DNA of 64,000 nt, from positions 10,827-74,826 of the forward strand of contig CAVUMX010000002.1 in the NCBI GenBank assembly GCA_963742725.1, read 5' to 3'. Both the position numbers and the translations under genes were made by a program. Shown piece by piece: positions 56,156-64,000 of the stretch (position 1 is its first letter; each line of letters begins with the position of its first letter). This DNA comes from CAVVAL01 sp963742725. Lineage in GTDB: Bacteria > Actinomycetota > Actinomycetes > Mycobacteriales > Cryptosporangiaceae. The notes below the pieces were generated by a model. That model did not search any database and was not told the origin of the DNA. It saw only the letters and a program-made list of their open reading frames with translations.

Positions 56156-57469
56156 TTAGGCGCGCATGACCGTGGCGATGGGAATGCCGGCGGCGCGGAT
56201 CGCGGGAATGAGCCCGCCGAGCACACCTGCGGTGAGCCCGGCGATGATGCCGGCGGCGCCGGCCTGCCACGGGAACACCAGGCCGGCGAGTAGCGGGTCC
56301 TTGTCAGCGAAGAGCAGGACGACGACCTTCACGCCGAGGACGCCGGCCCCGATCGCGGCCGCGGCTGTGAGCATCCCGGTCAGCAGGGTCTCGGCCAGGA
56401 CGATCCCGGCGAGCAGGGTGCGGGGCGTGCCGACGGCGCGTCGCAGGGCGAACTCCTCGACCCGCTCGCCGACGGTCGCGAGGCCGACGTTGAGGATTCC
56501 GGCCACGCCGATGAGCAGCACGAGCCCCGCCATGCCGAGGAAGATCCAGCGCATCAGCGCCAGCTGGGACTCGGCCTGCTTCCGGGCGTCGATGGGTTCG
56601 GCACTGATCTCGTCGCGGTTGGCGCCGGCCGCGACCAGCCGGGCCTTCACGGTCTGCGCGAGGGCGGCGGCTTCGGGTTTCATCAGCAGCTGCACGTCCA
56701 CGTAGCTGTCGCCGGTCGGTTCGAGGCTCGGCGTCCAGGTGCGCAGCTCGTCGAGGCGGACGTACGCCGCCGGTTCGCGCCTGCCGTCGTCGATGACGCC
56801 GATGATGCGCGGCGTGGGGTTCTTCGGGGCGCCGTTGATCCGCATCTCGGCGGGGATCCGGTGGCGGCTGAACGCCTTGGCCGCTTCCTTGTTGATGACG
56901 ATGCGGGGTGACATCGACGGCGCGCCGCCGAAGTCGAGCCAGGAACCGGACGTCGACCGGTACGGGCGGAACTGGCGGACGTCGCCGGTCATCGCCGTGA
57001 GTTGCATCTCGACGGCCGCGCCCGGCGGCGTGCCGGCTTCCTCCCCGCCCATCTCGGTGCAGTTGCCCCGCCCGTCGCAGGTGACGTAGGAGCCGGAGCC
57101 GACATTGGCGCCGTCGTCGAGCGGGCCACCGCCGGCGTTGATCGGTGTGACGTCGGGTTCGCCGATGATCACCGAGGTCGACACGGTGACGACGCTGTCC
57201 GCGCGGCCCTTGACCGCGTCGGACACGACGTCCAGGGAGCCGGCCCTGGACGGCACGTACATGCGGACCGTGCCGTCCTTGCCCTCGCTCATCTCGCTGC
57301 TGGCGATGGTGGCCTTCTCGGCGATCGACGCGCCCGCCTGGACGATGACGACGGCGAGCACGCCGAGGAACAGGCTGACCATCGACAGCATCGTGCGAAG
57401 CTTTCGGGCCCGGATGCCCTGGCCACCGATGATCAGCGCGGACCGGAACCGCCCGGAGAGCCCGATCAC
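56156..57469 (-). CDS. MacB/FtsX-type ABC transporter permease
   Basis: 437 residues. The first helix (RTMLSMVSLFLGVLAVVIVQ) is followed by a large extracytoplasmic domain of about 230 residues (with VTPINAGGGPLDDG, FGGAPSMSPRIVINKEAAK, IIGVIDDGRREPAAYVRLDE). Three C-terminal helices follow, with GERVEEFALRRAVGTPRTLL, the FtsX signature. It probably exports a lipid, peptide or drug together with the ATPase and adaptor encoded upstream. GTG 57469 overlaps the ATPase stop (GTGA). It is the last gene of the three-gene operon. Confidence 0.88.
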   Translation of the reverse strand: MIGLSGRFRSALIIGGQGIRARKLRTMLSMVSLFLGVLAVVIVQAGASIAEKATIASSEMSEGKDGTVRMYVPSRAGSLDVVSDAVKGRADSVVTVSTSVIIGEPDVTPINAGGGPLDDGANVGSGSYVTCDGRGNCTEMGGEEAGTPPGAAVEMQLTAMTGDVRQFRPYRSTSGSWLDFGGAPSMSPRIVINKEAAKAFSRHRIPAEMRINGAPKNPTPRIIGVIDDGRREPAAYVRLDELRTWTPSLEPTGDSYVDVQLLMKPEAAALAQTVKARLVAAGANRDEISAEPIDARKQAESQLALMRWIFLGMAGLVLLIGVAGILNVGLATVGERVEEFALRRAVGTPRTLLAGIVLAETLLTGMLTAAAAIGAGVLGVKVVVLLFADKDPLLAGLVFPWQAGAAGIIAGLTAGVLGGLIPAIRAAGIPIATVMRA

Positions 57470-58164
57470 GCGACGACCCGCGCATCGGCCGGCACGAGCA
57501 CTCCGCTGTCGAGCTGCAGGACGCGGCCCATCCGGTCGGCGTGGGCGCGGTCGTGCGTGACGAGCACCAGGCCGCAGCCGCGCTCGGTGGCGGCGTGCAG
57601 GGCGCTGATCACGAGGTTGCCGGTCTCGGTGTCGAGCGCGCCGGTGGGCTCGTCGGCGAGCAGCAGCCGCGGTTCCCGGACGAGCGCCCGCGCGATCGCG
57701 ACCCGCTGCTGCTCGCCGCCGGACATGCGCTGCGGACGCTGCTTGGCCAGGTGCGCGATGCCGACCGTCTCCAGGGCCGCCATGACCTTGGCCTTTCGCT
57801 TGCGGCGCGGCAGCCAGCCCTGCCCGTTGACGAGCGCCATGGCCACGTTCTGGGCGGCGGTGAGGTGTTTGAGCAGGAAGAACCGCTGGAACACGAAGCC
57901 GAACTCGGCGCTGCGGAGCGCCGCTGCCTTGCCCTCGGACAGCTTCGTGATGTCGCGGTGGCCGAGCACGTACTGGCCGGAGTCCGGACGGTCGAACAGG
58001 CCGATCAGGCTGAGCAGCGTGCTCTTGCCCGACCCCGACCGGCCGAGGATCGCGACGCTCTCGCCACTGTCGACGGTCAGGTCGACGCCGGCCAGGATCG
58101 TGCGTGGCTGCGACTGCCCCTTGAGGGTCTTCGTGATCTGGGTGAGCTGGAGGAGACTGCTCAC
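57466..58164 (-). CDS. MacB/LolD-type ABC transporter ATP-binding protein
   Basis: 232 residues. Walker A ILGRSGSGKSTLLSLIG, Q-loop VFQRFFLLKHLTA, signature MSGGEQQRVAIARALV, Walker B RLLLADEPTGALDTETGN and switch VLVTHDRAHADR are intact. It energises the permease encoded next. It overlaps both neighbours by GTGA, so the order adaptor-ATPase-permease is translated as a unit. Confidence 0.93.
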   Translation of the reverse strand: MSSLLQLTQITKTLKGQSQPRTILAGVDLTVDSGESVAILGRSGSGKSTLLSLIGLFDRPDSGQYVLGHRDITKLSEGKAAALRSAEFGFVFQRFFLLKHLTAAQNVAMALVNGQGWLPRRKRKAKVMAALETVGIAHLAKQRPQRMSGGEQQRVAIARALVREPRLLLADEPTGALDTETGNLVISALHAATERGCGLVLVTHDRAHADRMGRVLQLDSGVLVPADARVVA

Positions 58165-59138
58165 TTCTGCCCCTCCGGCGCGCCTTCGCCGGGCGGGGCG
58201 GCGGGCAGGTTCGGGCCGGGCACGGCCACGGTGTCGTCCTCGCGCAGCCCAGACTTGATCTGGACCACCTTGCCGTCGGTCAGGCCGAGCACCACGTCAC
58301 GGGTCTCGCGGGTGCGGTCCGCGCGGACCACGTCGACCTTGCCCTTGCCCTGTGTGCCGGCGACCGCCTCGACGGGCACGACCAGCGCGTTCGCCACCTT
58401 CTCCGTCACCACGCGGAGCGTGGCGCTGGCGCCGTTGATCAGCTTCACGCCGGCCGGCGCCGTGCACACGAGACGCATGCCGGTCGGCTCGGACGACTCG
58501 GGCGGAGCCTCCCCGTCGTCCTCCACGATCGGACCAGGCCGGGTGCTGGGCGACGACGAAGGGTCGGGTTCTTTCGGCGGCTCCGGGACGCTGCCCTCGG
58601 GCAGGGCGGCGATCGTGCCGAGCACCTGGCACGGGAACGGCGCCGGCCCGTTCTTGATCTGTGCCTGGACCGAGCCGATCGCGCCGGAGATCCGGTACGC
58701 CTGCTCGCCGTCGATGTCGGCGACGATCCCGTAGCCGGCGAGCTTCGCCGAGACGACGGGCATGCCGGCCGTGACCGTGGACCGGTCGTCGACGAGGCGC
58801 CCGGCGAACGTGGCACCGGCCGGCACCTTCACCCGGTGGACGTTGCCGTCCTTCCACACGTTCGCGACCCGCGTCGGCTGGGTGGGCGTGCGGCGCGGCT
58901 TGGTGACGTCGAGGAAGCGCACCTCGCCGGCGACCGGCGACTCCAGGCCGAACACCGGGTTCATCGTCACCTTGCCGCTGAGGCTCACGGTGTTCGTCAG
59001 GTCCTGGCGGGTGGGCTTGACCGTCGTCTGGGTCTCGCCACGGGGCGCCAACTCCGGCGACCCGATGTTCTCCGACGATGAACACGCGGCGGCACCGAGC
59101 AGCACGAGAACGGCAAGACCCAACACGGACTTTCGCAC
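58161..59138 (-). CDS. Efflux adaptor-like lipoprotein (MacA-type partner)
   Basis: 325 residues. The signal peptide RKSVLGLAVLVLLGAAAC ends in a lipobox. TRQDLTNTVSLSGKVTMNPV is the usual start of membrane-fusion proteins. The C-terminal part (VVPVEAVAGTQGKGKVDVVR, VVLGLTDGKVVQIKSGLREDDTV in pieces) matches the membrane-proximal domain. The long helical hairpin is absent, as in Gram-positive adaptors; a Pro/Ser/Glu-rich insert (VPEPPKEPDPSSSPSTRP) sits in the middle. GTG 59138 has AGGAGGT upstream. Confidence 0.82.
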   Translation of the reverse strand: MRKSVLGLAVLVLLGAAACSSSENIGSPELAPRGETQTTVKPTRQDLTNTVSLSGKVTMNPVFGLESPVAGEVRFLDVTKPRRTPTQPTRVANVWKDGNVHRVKVPAGATFAGRLVDDRSTVTAGMPVVSAKLAGYGIVADIDGEQAYRISGAIGSVQAQIKNGPAPFPCQVLGTIAALPEGSVPEPPKEPDPSSSPSTRPGPIVEDDGEAPPESSEPTGMRLVCTAPAGVKLINGASATLRVVTEKVANALVVPVEAVAGTQGKGKVDVVRADRTRETRDVVLGLTDGKVVQIKSGLREDDTVAVPGPNLPAAPPGEGAPEGQK

Positions 59139-59495
59139 GAACAGACCTCCTGCGGACCTCCTGTCCGGACCGCGGCGGCGCCGGACAGAGGACCCGACAG
59201 TAGAGGCCCCTGTCAATCCACCGTCCGGACGACCAGCCATACCCCAACCTCACATCTATCTGATATAAACTGCATCAGCAATGCGATACATGACGATTCA
59301 TCGAGCATAGCGCAGGAAGCGCACGATCTCGTGCGGCGGCCATGGTTCGCCCCCCGTCGAACCGGCCCGCCCACGACGGCGTCCCGGTCCCCCCGTCCCC
59401 CGGCCGAGGACCGGGACGCCCCCTCCGAACGATTGGGACAGACCTGTGACAGAGTCCGGACAGGCGCGGCACAACCCGCTGATACCAACAAGGCC
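59139..59495. other. Gene-free divergent control region with hairpin
   Basis: 357 nt between the adaptor gene and the secreted hydrolase. CTGTCCGG (59161-59168) and CCGGACAG (59181-59188) form an 8-bp hairpin in the adaptor leader. A minus-strand TTGACA box lies just upstream of it, within GACAG...CTGTC repeats. An A/T-rich island with CTGAT...ATCAG (59260-59278) is the likely promoter zone for one or both genes. The remainder, up to 59495, shows nothing I recognise. Confidence 0.5.
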
Positions 59496-60731
59496 ATGAC
59501 ACGACTTCGCCATGTCCTGACCGCCACGGCGGTCGCCGGGGCCCTCGCGCTCGCGGGCGGCCTGTGGGTCGGCACCGCCGAGGCCGGCTCCCCCCGGGCC
59601 GGCACCGCCGAGGCGGGCTCCTCCGATCCGGGCGCGCCCGGTCGGGACCAGGTCGCCGCCGTGCACTACACGCTCGGCGACGCTGCCTTCCAGGTGCCCG
59701 GGTTCCACGCGGATCCGGAGAAGCCCGAACTCGCCGACCTCGAACTGACGGGGATGGTGCACTACCCGAAGCGCCTGACCGGTCGGCATCCGCTGGTCGT
59801 CGTGCTGCACGGACAGTGGTGGACGTGCGTGAACGGCAGCGCCCCCGCTCTCCGGTGGCCGTGCGCGAAGGGAACCGCGATCCTGCCGAGCTACCGCGGC
59901 CACGACTACCTCGGCCGCAACCTCGCCAGCCGGGGCTTCGTCGTGGTCTCGATCAGCGCCAACGGGGTCAACGCGGGCGAGCTGGGCGACCCGGCGGACG
60001 CCGCCCGCGCGGCGCTGATCAACAAGCACCTGGCGATGTGGAAGCAGCTGACGGACACCGGGCGGGGCCCGCTGGCCGGCAGGCTCACCGATCCGGGCAC
60101 GGGCACACCCCGGCGGGTCGACTTCACCGGCGCGCTCGACATGACCCGGGTCGGCACGCTCGGCCACTCCCGTGGAGGGCGCGGCGTGATGTGGCAGGCC
60201 GCCGCGAAGCACCGCGCCGAGTGGCCGGCCGGCGTCCGGATCAGGGCCGCGCTGCCGCTGGCCCCGGCGGGCATGTTCGACCCCGAGAACCCGGAGGTCG
60301 TCGCGAACTACCAGCTCACCGACGTCCCGTTCCTCCAGTGGGAGGGCATGTGCGACAACGGCGCGCACGGCGAGTACTTCGACGTCACCGCCAAGGGCAA
60401 CAGGGCCACGAGCCGGCAGCTGGACGTCCACGGCGCCAACCACAACTTCCTCAACACGCAGTGGTCACCGAGCAGCGGTCAGGCGGGTGCGGAGGACGAC
60501 GCCGACCGCGGACCCCGCCCCCGCCCCGGGCTCTGCACCACGGTTCTCGGCGCACCGACCGCCGAACGCCAGCTGACCGAGGACGAGGAGCGCCGGGTCG
60601 CCACCGGCTACGCCTCCGCGTTCTTCCGCCGCTACCTCACCGGCGACGCCGCCCAGGACCGGATCCTCGACGGCAAGGAGCTGCCGTACGCGACGATCAC
60701 CAAGATCGACCTGCACTCATCCGGACGATGA
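59496..60731 (+). CDS. Secreted alpha/beta hydrolase
   Basis: 411 residues. The signal peptide MTRLRHVLTATAVAGALALA is followed by a duplicated GTAEAGS segment. The fold shows the oxyanion strand HPLVVVLHGQWWTCVNGSAP, the nucleophile elbow VGTLGHSRGGRGVMWQAA (Ser), and DVHGANHNFLNTQWSP with the likely catalytic His. Cys pairs (WWTCVN, RWPCAKG, EGMCDNG, GLCTTVL) suggest disulfides. Similar actinobacterial proteins are annotated only as hydrolases; an esterase or lipase role is inferred. ATG 59496 is used. Confidence 0.8.
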   Translation: MTRLRHVLTATAVAGALALAGGLWVGTAEAGSPRAGTAEAGSSDPGAPGRDQVAAVHYTLGDAAFQVPGFHADPEKPELADLELTGMVHYPKRLTGRHPLVVVLHGQWWTCVNGSAPALRWPCAKGTAILPSYRGHDYLGRNLASRGFVVVSISANGVNAGELGDPADAARAALINKHLAMWKQLTDTGRGPLAGRLTDPGTGTPRRVDFTGALDMTRVGTLGHSRGGRGVMWQAAAKHRAEWPAGVRIRAALPLAPAGMFDPENPEVVANYQLTDVPFLQWEGMCDNGAHGEYFDVTAKGNRATSRQLDVHGANHNFLNTQWSPSSGQAGAEDDADRGPRPRPGLCTTVLGAPTAERQLTEDEERRVATGYASAFFRRYLTGDAAQDRILDGKELPYATITKIDLHSSGR

Positions 60732-60856
60732 CCGCAGCCTGACGACCCGTGCGCCGGCCGGCACCCGACCACCACCCGCCCGGCCCGGCGGCCGCCGGCC
60801 TGTCTGCCGGGCGCACCCGGCCGGCCCGCGGCCGCCGGGGGCCGCCGCGCGGGTCG

Positions 60857-61720
60857 TCAGCGGGACTGGGGCAGTTTGGCCGACCCGCGTTTGGCTGCGG
60901 GCGCGGACGGCGGCGGTACGACCGGGCCGATATCGCCGTCCGGCGCTTCGTCGAGGTCGACGATCACGGGGGCGTGGTCGCTCGGCCCGGTGCCCTTGCG
61001 GGCGTGCCGGTCGACCCAGGCTGCCTTGACGCGGCCGGCGACCGGCCCGGTGGCCAGGATCAGGTCGATCCGCATGCCGAGATCCTTGTGGAACATGCCG
61101 GCGCGGTAGTCCCAGTAGCTGAAGACCCGCTGCGTGGGCCAGCGGTCGCGGACGACGTCGTGCAGCCCGACGGACTGCAGCGCGGCGAGGGCGGCGCGTT
61201 CCGGCGGTGTGACGTGGGTCTGGCCGATGTAGGCGTCCGGGTCGAACACGTCCGCGTCCGTCGGGGCGATGTTGACGTCGCCGCAGACGAGGGCGGCGTC
61301 CGGACCGCCGCCGACCTGCTCCTTGAGCGCGGCGAGCCACTCCAGCTTGTAGTGGTAGTGGTCGGAGTCGGGCACGCGGCCGTTCGGCACGTACACGGAG
61401 TGGACCCGGACCCCGCCGCAGGTCGCCGACACCGCCCGCGCCTCCAGGTGCGGGAAGCCCGGCCCGCCCGGGATACCGGCCACGACGTCGTCGAGCCCGA
61501 CCTTCGACAGGATCGCCACGCCGTTCCACTGGACCTCTCCGTGGAGGGCGACCGCGTAGCCGCGGCTGCTCAGCTCCTCGCCGAGCAGCGCGGTGAACGC
61601 GTCGTCGGAGAGCTTGGTCTCCTGGAGACACACCACGTCGGGCTGGCGCTGATCGAGCCAGGGCAACAGCCGTGGCACCCGCTGCTTGACCGAGTTCACG
61701 TTCCAGGTGGCTACTCGCAC
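60857..61720 (-). CDS. xth: Exodeoxyribonuclease III
   Basis: 287 residues. AP endonuclease/3'-5' exonuclease of base-excision repair. MRVATWNVNSVKQRVPRLLP, VVCLQETKLSDD (metal-binding Glu), VHSVYVPNGR, LVCGDVNIAPTDADVFDP, MRIDLILATGPV and GTGPSDHAPVIVDLD (catalytic Asp-His) are all present. A short Pro/Ala-rich tail follows. It starts at 61720, 71 nt from the divergent rnhA. Confidence 0.95.
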   Translation of the reverse strand: MRVATWNVNSVKQRVPRLLPWLDQRQPDVVCLQETKLSDDAFTALLGEELSSRGYAVALHGEVQWNGVAILSKVGLDDVVAGIPGGPGFPHLEARAVSATCGGVRVHSVYVPNGRVPDSDHYHYKLEWLAALKEQVGGGPDAALVCGDVNIAPTDADVFDPDAYIGQTHVTPPERAALAALQSVGLHDVVRDRWPTQRVFSYWDYRAGMFHKDLGMRIDLILATGPVAGRVKAAWVDRHARKGTGPSDHAPVIVDLDEAPDGDIGPVVPPPSAPAAKRGSAKLPQSR

Positions 61721-61790
61721 GGACCCACGTTATCCGCGCCCACCGACACTCGCACCACCCCGCCGACGCGCCCCAGGTAGGTTGCGAGCC

Positions 61791-62270
61791 ATGTCAGACG
61801 CGGCGCAGGGCAACGTCGTCATCATTCACACCGATGGCGCGTGCAGTGGCAACCCCGGACCGGGCGGATGGGGAGCTGTGCTCCGCTACGGCGATCACGT
61901 CAAGGAGATCTACGACGGCGAGCCGGAGGAGACCACCAACAACCGGATGGAGCTGATGGCCGCGATCCGGGCGCTGGAGAGCCTCACCCGGCCCGTGACC
62001 GTGTTCCTGCACACCGACAGTTCCTACCTGAAGAACGGCATCACCAGCTGGCTGCCGCGGTGGAAGTCGAACGGCTGGATGACGTCCGACAAGAAGCCGG
62101 TCAAGAACGCGGACCTGTGGAAGCGGCTGGAGGACGCCATCGCCCAGCACGAGATCGAGTGGCTGTGGGTCAAGGGCCATGCCGGCGACCCCGGCAACGA
62201 GCGGGCCGACCAGCTCGCCAACCTCGGGCTCCAGTCCGCGCGGGACCGCCGCTCCGGGACGACCGCCTAA
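61791..62270 (+). CDS. rnhA: Ribonuclease HI
   Basis: 159 residues. It cleaves RNA in RNA-DNA hybrids. The four catalytic carboxylates are present: Asp in IIHTDGACSGNPGPGGWGAV, Glu in TTNNRMELMAAI, Asp in FLHTDSSYLKNG, and Asp in GNERADQLANLG, together with the flap His in VKGHAGDPGNERAD. ATG 61791 has an AGGTAGG ribosome site. The stop overlaps the convergent monooxygenase stop by 4 nt. Confidence 0.96.
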   Translation: MSDAAQGNVVIIHTDGACSGNPGPGGWGAVLRYGDHVKEIYDGEPEETTNNRMELMAAIRALESLTRPVTVFLHTDSSYLKNGITSWLPRWKSNGWMTSDKKPVKNADLWKRLEDAIAQHEIEWLWVKGHAGDPGNERADQLANLGLQSARDRRSGTTA

Positions 62271-62557
62271 GCGGGGCCCGTCGAGGCGACCTCGTGCCGC
62301 GCGACATCGGCCCGCAGGATCAGGGCGGACATGTCCTCGCCAGGCCCGTCGCCGCGGAAACTCTCCAGCTCCTCCGCCGAATCCCACTCCTCGTAGACGT
62401 TCACCCGTTCCGGGTCGAGCGGATCGGCGGCGACGACGAAGTCACGGCAGCCGGCGGCACGCCTGGCCGCGGCGACCGCGACGAGCGACGCGTCGAGGAA
62501 CCTGGCTCGCGATTCGGCCGCCACGTACAGCCGTCCAGAGACGATGATCATGGGCAC
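62267..62557 (-). CDS. Antibiotic biosynthesis monooxygenase (ABM) domain protein
   Basis: A 96-residue ferredoxin-like dimeric alpha/beta barrel. MIIVSGRLYVAAESRARFLD, GCRDFVVAADPLDPERVNVY and EEWDSAEELESF are typical of YgiN/ABM quinol monooxygenases, which need no cofactor. The substrate is unknown. GTG 62557 has GGAGGGG at correct spacing; ATG 62551 is the alternative. Confidence 0.85.
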   Translation of the reverse strand: MPMIIVSGRLYVAAESRARFLDASLVAVAAARRAAGCRDFVVAADPLDPERVNVYEEWDSAEELESFRGDGPGEDMSALILRADVARHEVASTGPA

Positions 62558-62749
62558 CAGTACACCCCTCCCCTATGACAAACCCCGTCCCGGTCAGTCC
62601 TCCGGTCGCCAGACGCGCAGCCGCCCATCCACAGTTCCATTCTCGTGGGGCGCCGCAACAAGCCGGCTTCCACAGCGGATCCGCAGTGGTTGCACAGCGA
62701 CGCCACGGATCCTCAGCGTGCCCAGGAACACGGCACCCGAGGGAGTCCC

Positions 62750-63292
62750 ATGACCAAGTCGTTCAGACGCGTGCTGGCACGCGCCGCCTTCGCCATCGCG
62801 GCGTCGGTCGCGCTGGTGGCAGGCACCGCGAACGCGGCTCATGCCGCGTACGACCCGGGCTACTGGCCCAACAATCCGGAGATCTGCCAGGCGTCGAAGT
62901 GCGTCAAGCCGGCGAATCTCGTCAGGTTCTGGCAGTCGATCCTGTGGGCCGACAGCCAGGGCCAGGAGACCCCGGTGACCTTCATCGACGGGGGGTTCGG
63001 CGACAAGACGCACCAGGCGACGTGGCGCTGGCAGGCGTACATCGGCCGGACGGGCGAGAACGGCCGCGCGCTGAGCCGGGACGGCCAGGTCGGCCGCAAC
63101 ACCTGGTATGCGGCGTGGAAGCACGTCAACACCGGTGACCCGAACACCGACGGCTGCGAGTGGGAGGACGGCTACTACCAGTGCATCTACTGGGGTGCGG
63201 TGCCCGGCCGCGCGGTGCTGTACATGTTCGACACCGACGGCGGGAGCTGGCAGTTCAAGAACCCGCGCACCGACGCCTGGGTCCGGCTGTGA
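62750..63292 (+). CDS. Secreted protein of unknown function
   Basis: 180 residues. The signal peptide MTKSFRRVLARAAFAIAASV is cut near AHA-AYDPG. The mature part is Trp-rich with four Cys (EICQASKCVKPANLVRFWQS, NTDGCEWEDGYYQCIYWG) and WRWQAYIGRTGENGRALSRD. I do not recognise a domain. It is translationally coupled (GTGA) to the next secreted protein, so the two products probably act together. ATG 62750 has GGGAG upstream. The 190-nt region before it shows no recognisable element. Confidence 0.7.
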   Translation: MTKSFRRVLARAAFAIAASVALVAGTANAAHAAYDPGYWPNNPEICQASKCVKPANLVRFWQSILWADSQGQETPVTFIDGGFGDKTHQATWRWQAYIGRTGENGRALSRDGQVGRNTWYAAWKHVNTGDPNTDGCEWEDGYYQCIYWGAVPGRAVLYMFDTDGGSWQFKNPRTDAWVRL

Positions 63293-63711
63293 CGCGGGCG
63301 CGATGGATCGCGGTCGCCGGCGCGTTGCTCATCGCGCTGACGGCGGCACCCGTACCGGCCAGCGCCGGTGAGGTCGGCGCGGCTGCCGTCCGGTGCTGGC
63401 ACCGTGACTCCGACACCGCCGACTCGGGCGTCAGCCGCGTCACCGCGTCGCTGTACTACTGCGAGGAGTACTCCTCGTCCTGGTTCGAGGTCAGGGGGAC
63501 CCTCTACGACACGTCGTGCGACGACCGCACCGCGTACGTCGGCCTGACCCGGACCCCGGGCGGCGACGGAGCCACCTACTCCGTCAGCGGCTGCGGCAAG
63601 TCGGGCGGGTTCACGAAGTTCTTCGGCGTACCGGTGAGCAACGTCCACCTCATGACGCGGGCGTGCAACCTGACCTGCAGTTCCAAGGCCACGATGTTCC
63701 TGTACTCGTAG
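63289..63711 (+). CDS. Small Cys-rich secreted protein
   Basis: 140 residues. GTG 63289 overlaps the previous stop (GTGA). The signal peptide TRARWIAVAGALLIALTAAP is cut near ASA-GEVG. Six Cys in the mature part (VRCWHRD, YYCEEYS, TSCDDRT, SGCGKSG, RACNLTCSS) suggest three disulfides. No family is recognised; the size and Cys content fit a secreted inhibitor, toxin-like or binding protein, which is speculation. Confidence 0.7.
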   Translation: MTRARWIAVAGALLIALTAAPVPASAGEVGAAAVRCWHRDSDTADSGVSRVTASLYYCEEYSSSWFEVRGTLYDTSCDDRTAYVGLTRTPGGDGATYSVSGCGKSGGFTKFFGVPVSNVHLMTRACNLTCSSKATMFLYS

Positions 63712-63714
63712 GGC

Positions 63715-64000
63715 TCAGGCGGGGCGTACCGGATCGCCGGTGCGCCCCGCACCGAGGTCGGCCTGGATCGTCCGGGCGGTCCGCGCGTGCTCCTCGGCCA
63801 GTTCGGGGTGGCCGAGCGCGGCACGGGCGCCGGCGAGCCCGGCATGGGCGCGGGCCTGCTCGTACCGGTCGCCGGTCCGCTGGACCTGGGCCAGCGCTTC
63901 GGTGAGGCAGCCGACGGCCATGTCGGGTGCGCCGCCGGCCAGATGGGCTTCGCCGAGGCCGGTGAGCGCCTCCGCCTCGCCGAGCTGCTGGCCACCCTCG
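63715..64000 (-). CDS. TPR-repeat regulator, C-terminal end only
   Basis: The gene enters from beyond the window; its last 94 or so residues are visible. They form tetratricopeptide-like repeats: EALTGLGEAHLAGGAPDMAV, GCLTEALAQVQRTGDRYEQA, RAHAGLAGARAALGHPELAE, then EHARTARTIQADLG. This pattern is usual for the C-terminus of SARP/AfsR or LuxR-LAL type transcription regulators in actinobacteria. The effector and DNA-binding parts are not seen. Confidence 0.7.
   Translation of the reverse strand, partial: EGGQQLGEAEALTGLGEAHLAGGAPDMAVGCLTEALAQVQRTGDRYEQARAHAGLAGARAALGHPELAEEHARTARTIQADLGAGRTGDPVRPA

Noticed and set aside
1..64000. tRNA, rRNA, insertion sequence, phage or integrative element
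   Set aside because: No cloverleaf, transposase, integrase, target-site duplication or attachment-like repeat was seen; gene content looks chromosomal throughout.

Overview
The window is a high-GC (roughly 70% by eye), gene-dense chromosomal segment of a filamentous-type actinobacterium. Pointers are DUF3145, a SigE-family ECF sigma factor, a WS/DGAT acyltransferase, an F420-type deazaflavin oxidoreductase, a bacterial nitric oxide synthase, Tat and lipoprotein signals with twin Arg/lipobox motifs, frequent GTG starts and ATGA/GTGA gene overlaps. The lineage could be Pseudonocardiales- or Streptosporangiales-like, but that is only an impression. There is no tRNA, rRNA, CRISPR array, insertion sequence or phage module.

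Layout. 1-6.1 kb: the end of an acyl-CoA carboxylase beta subunit, a secreted NagZ-type hexosaminidase, DUF3145, a Kv-type potassium channel and two small membrane proteins. 6.2-14.5 kb: a beta-propeller lipoprotein, a PHP phosphoesterase, a GH39-like secreted hydrolase, nitronate monooxygenase, and an ECF sigma factor with a membrane-anchored partner. 14.8-18.3 kb: a cytochrome P450, a small CBM48-like protein, a nitric oxide synthase oxygenase and a single-domain flavohemoglobin-type globin. 18.5-24.5 kb: a Tat-exported protein behind a LacI-type operator, FKBP, an alpha/beta hydrolase, wax ester/TAG synthase, a GNAT enzyme with a leader peptide, and a decayed vapBC-like toxin-antitoxin pair. 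24.6-28.3 kb: an FAD oxidoreductase, an apparent S-adenosylhomocysteine riboswitch controlling a MOSC-domain protein, and secreted/lipoprotein genes.

28.4-36.3 kb is a coherent block. A flippase-glycosyltransferase fusion lies divergent to a tightly coupled operon of epimerase, GT-C membrane glycosyltransferase, 46-residue acidic lipoprotein and a ferric-iron ABC transporter (binding protein, double permease, ATPase). An IdeR/DmdR-like iron box lies between the two transcription units, which suggests iron-regulated uptake coupled to envelope glycosylation.

36.3-48 kb: a YibE/F protein, a secreted protein with duplicated domains, a DyP peroxidase, a beta-helix lipoprotein and a 1997-residue LPXTG surface protein with eleven SdrD-B-like repeats. 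48-64 kb: a deazaflavin oxidoreductase, an amidohydrolase, a GlxA regulator with a DJ-1/PfpI protein, a PQQ-type sugar dehydrogenase with discoidin and FN3 domains, a cutinase/PET-hydrolase homologue, a MacAB-like export operon, a secreted hydrolase, xth, rnhA, a small monooxygenase and two small secreted proteins. The window ends in a TPR gene.

Two families of dispersed palindromes run through the window. Family A (five copies) has arms built on TTTCGGACTTTTGAGGG around a spacer that is always 17 nt. Two of its copies sit at the two ends of the iron permease gene. Family B (three copies) is a 46-nt palindrome (17+12+17) with a conserved central CTAT. I do not recognise either as a named repeat.
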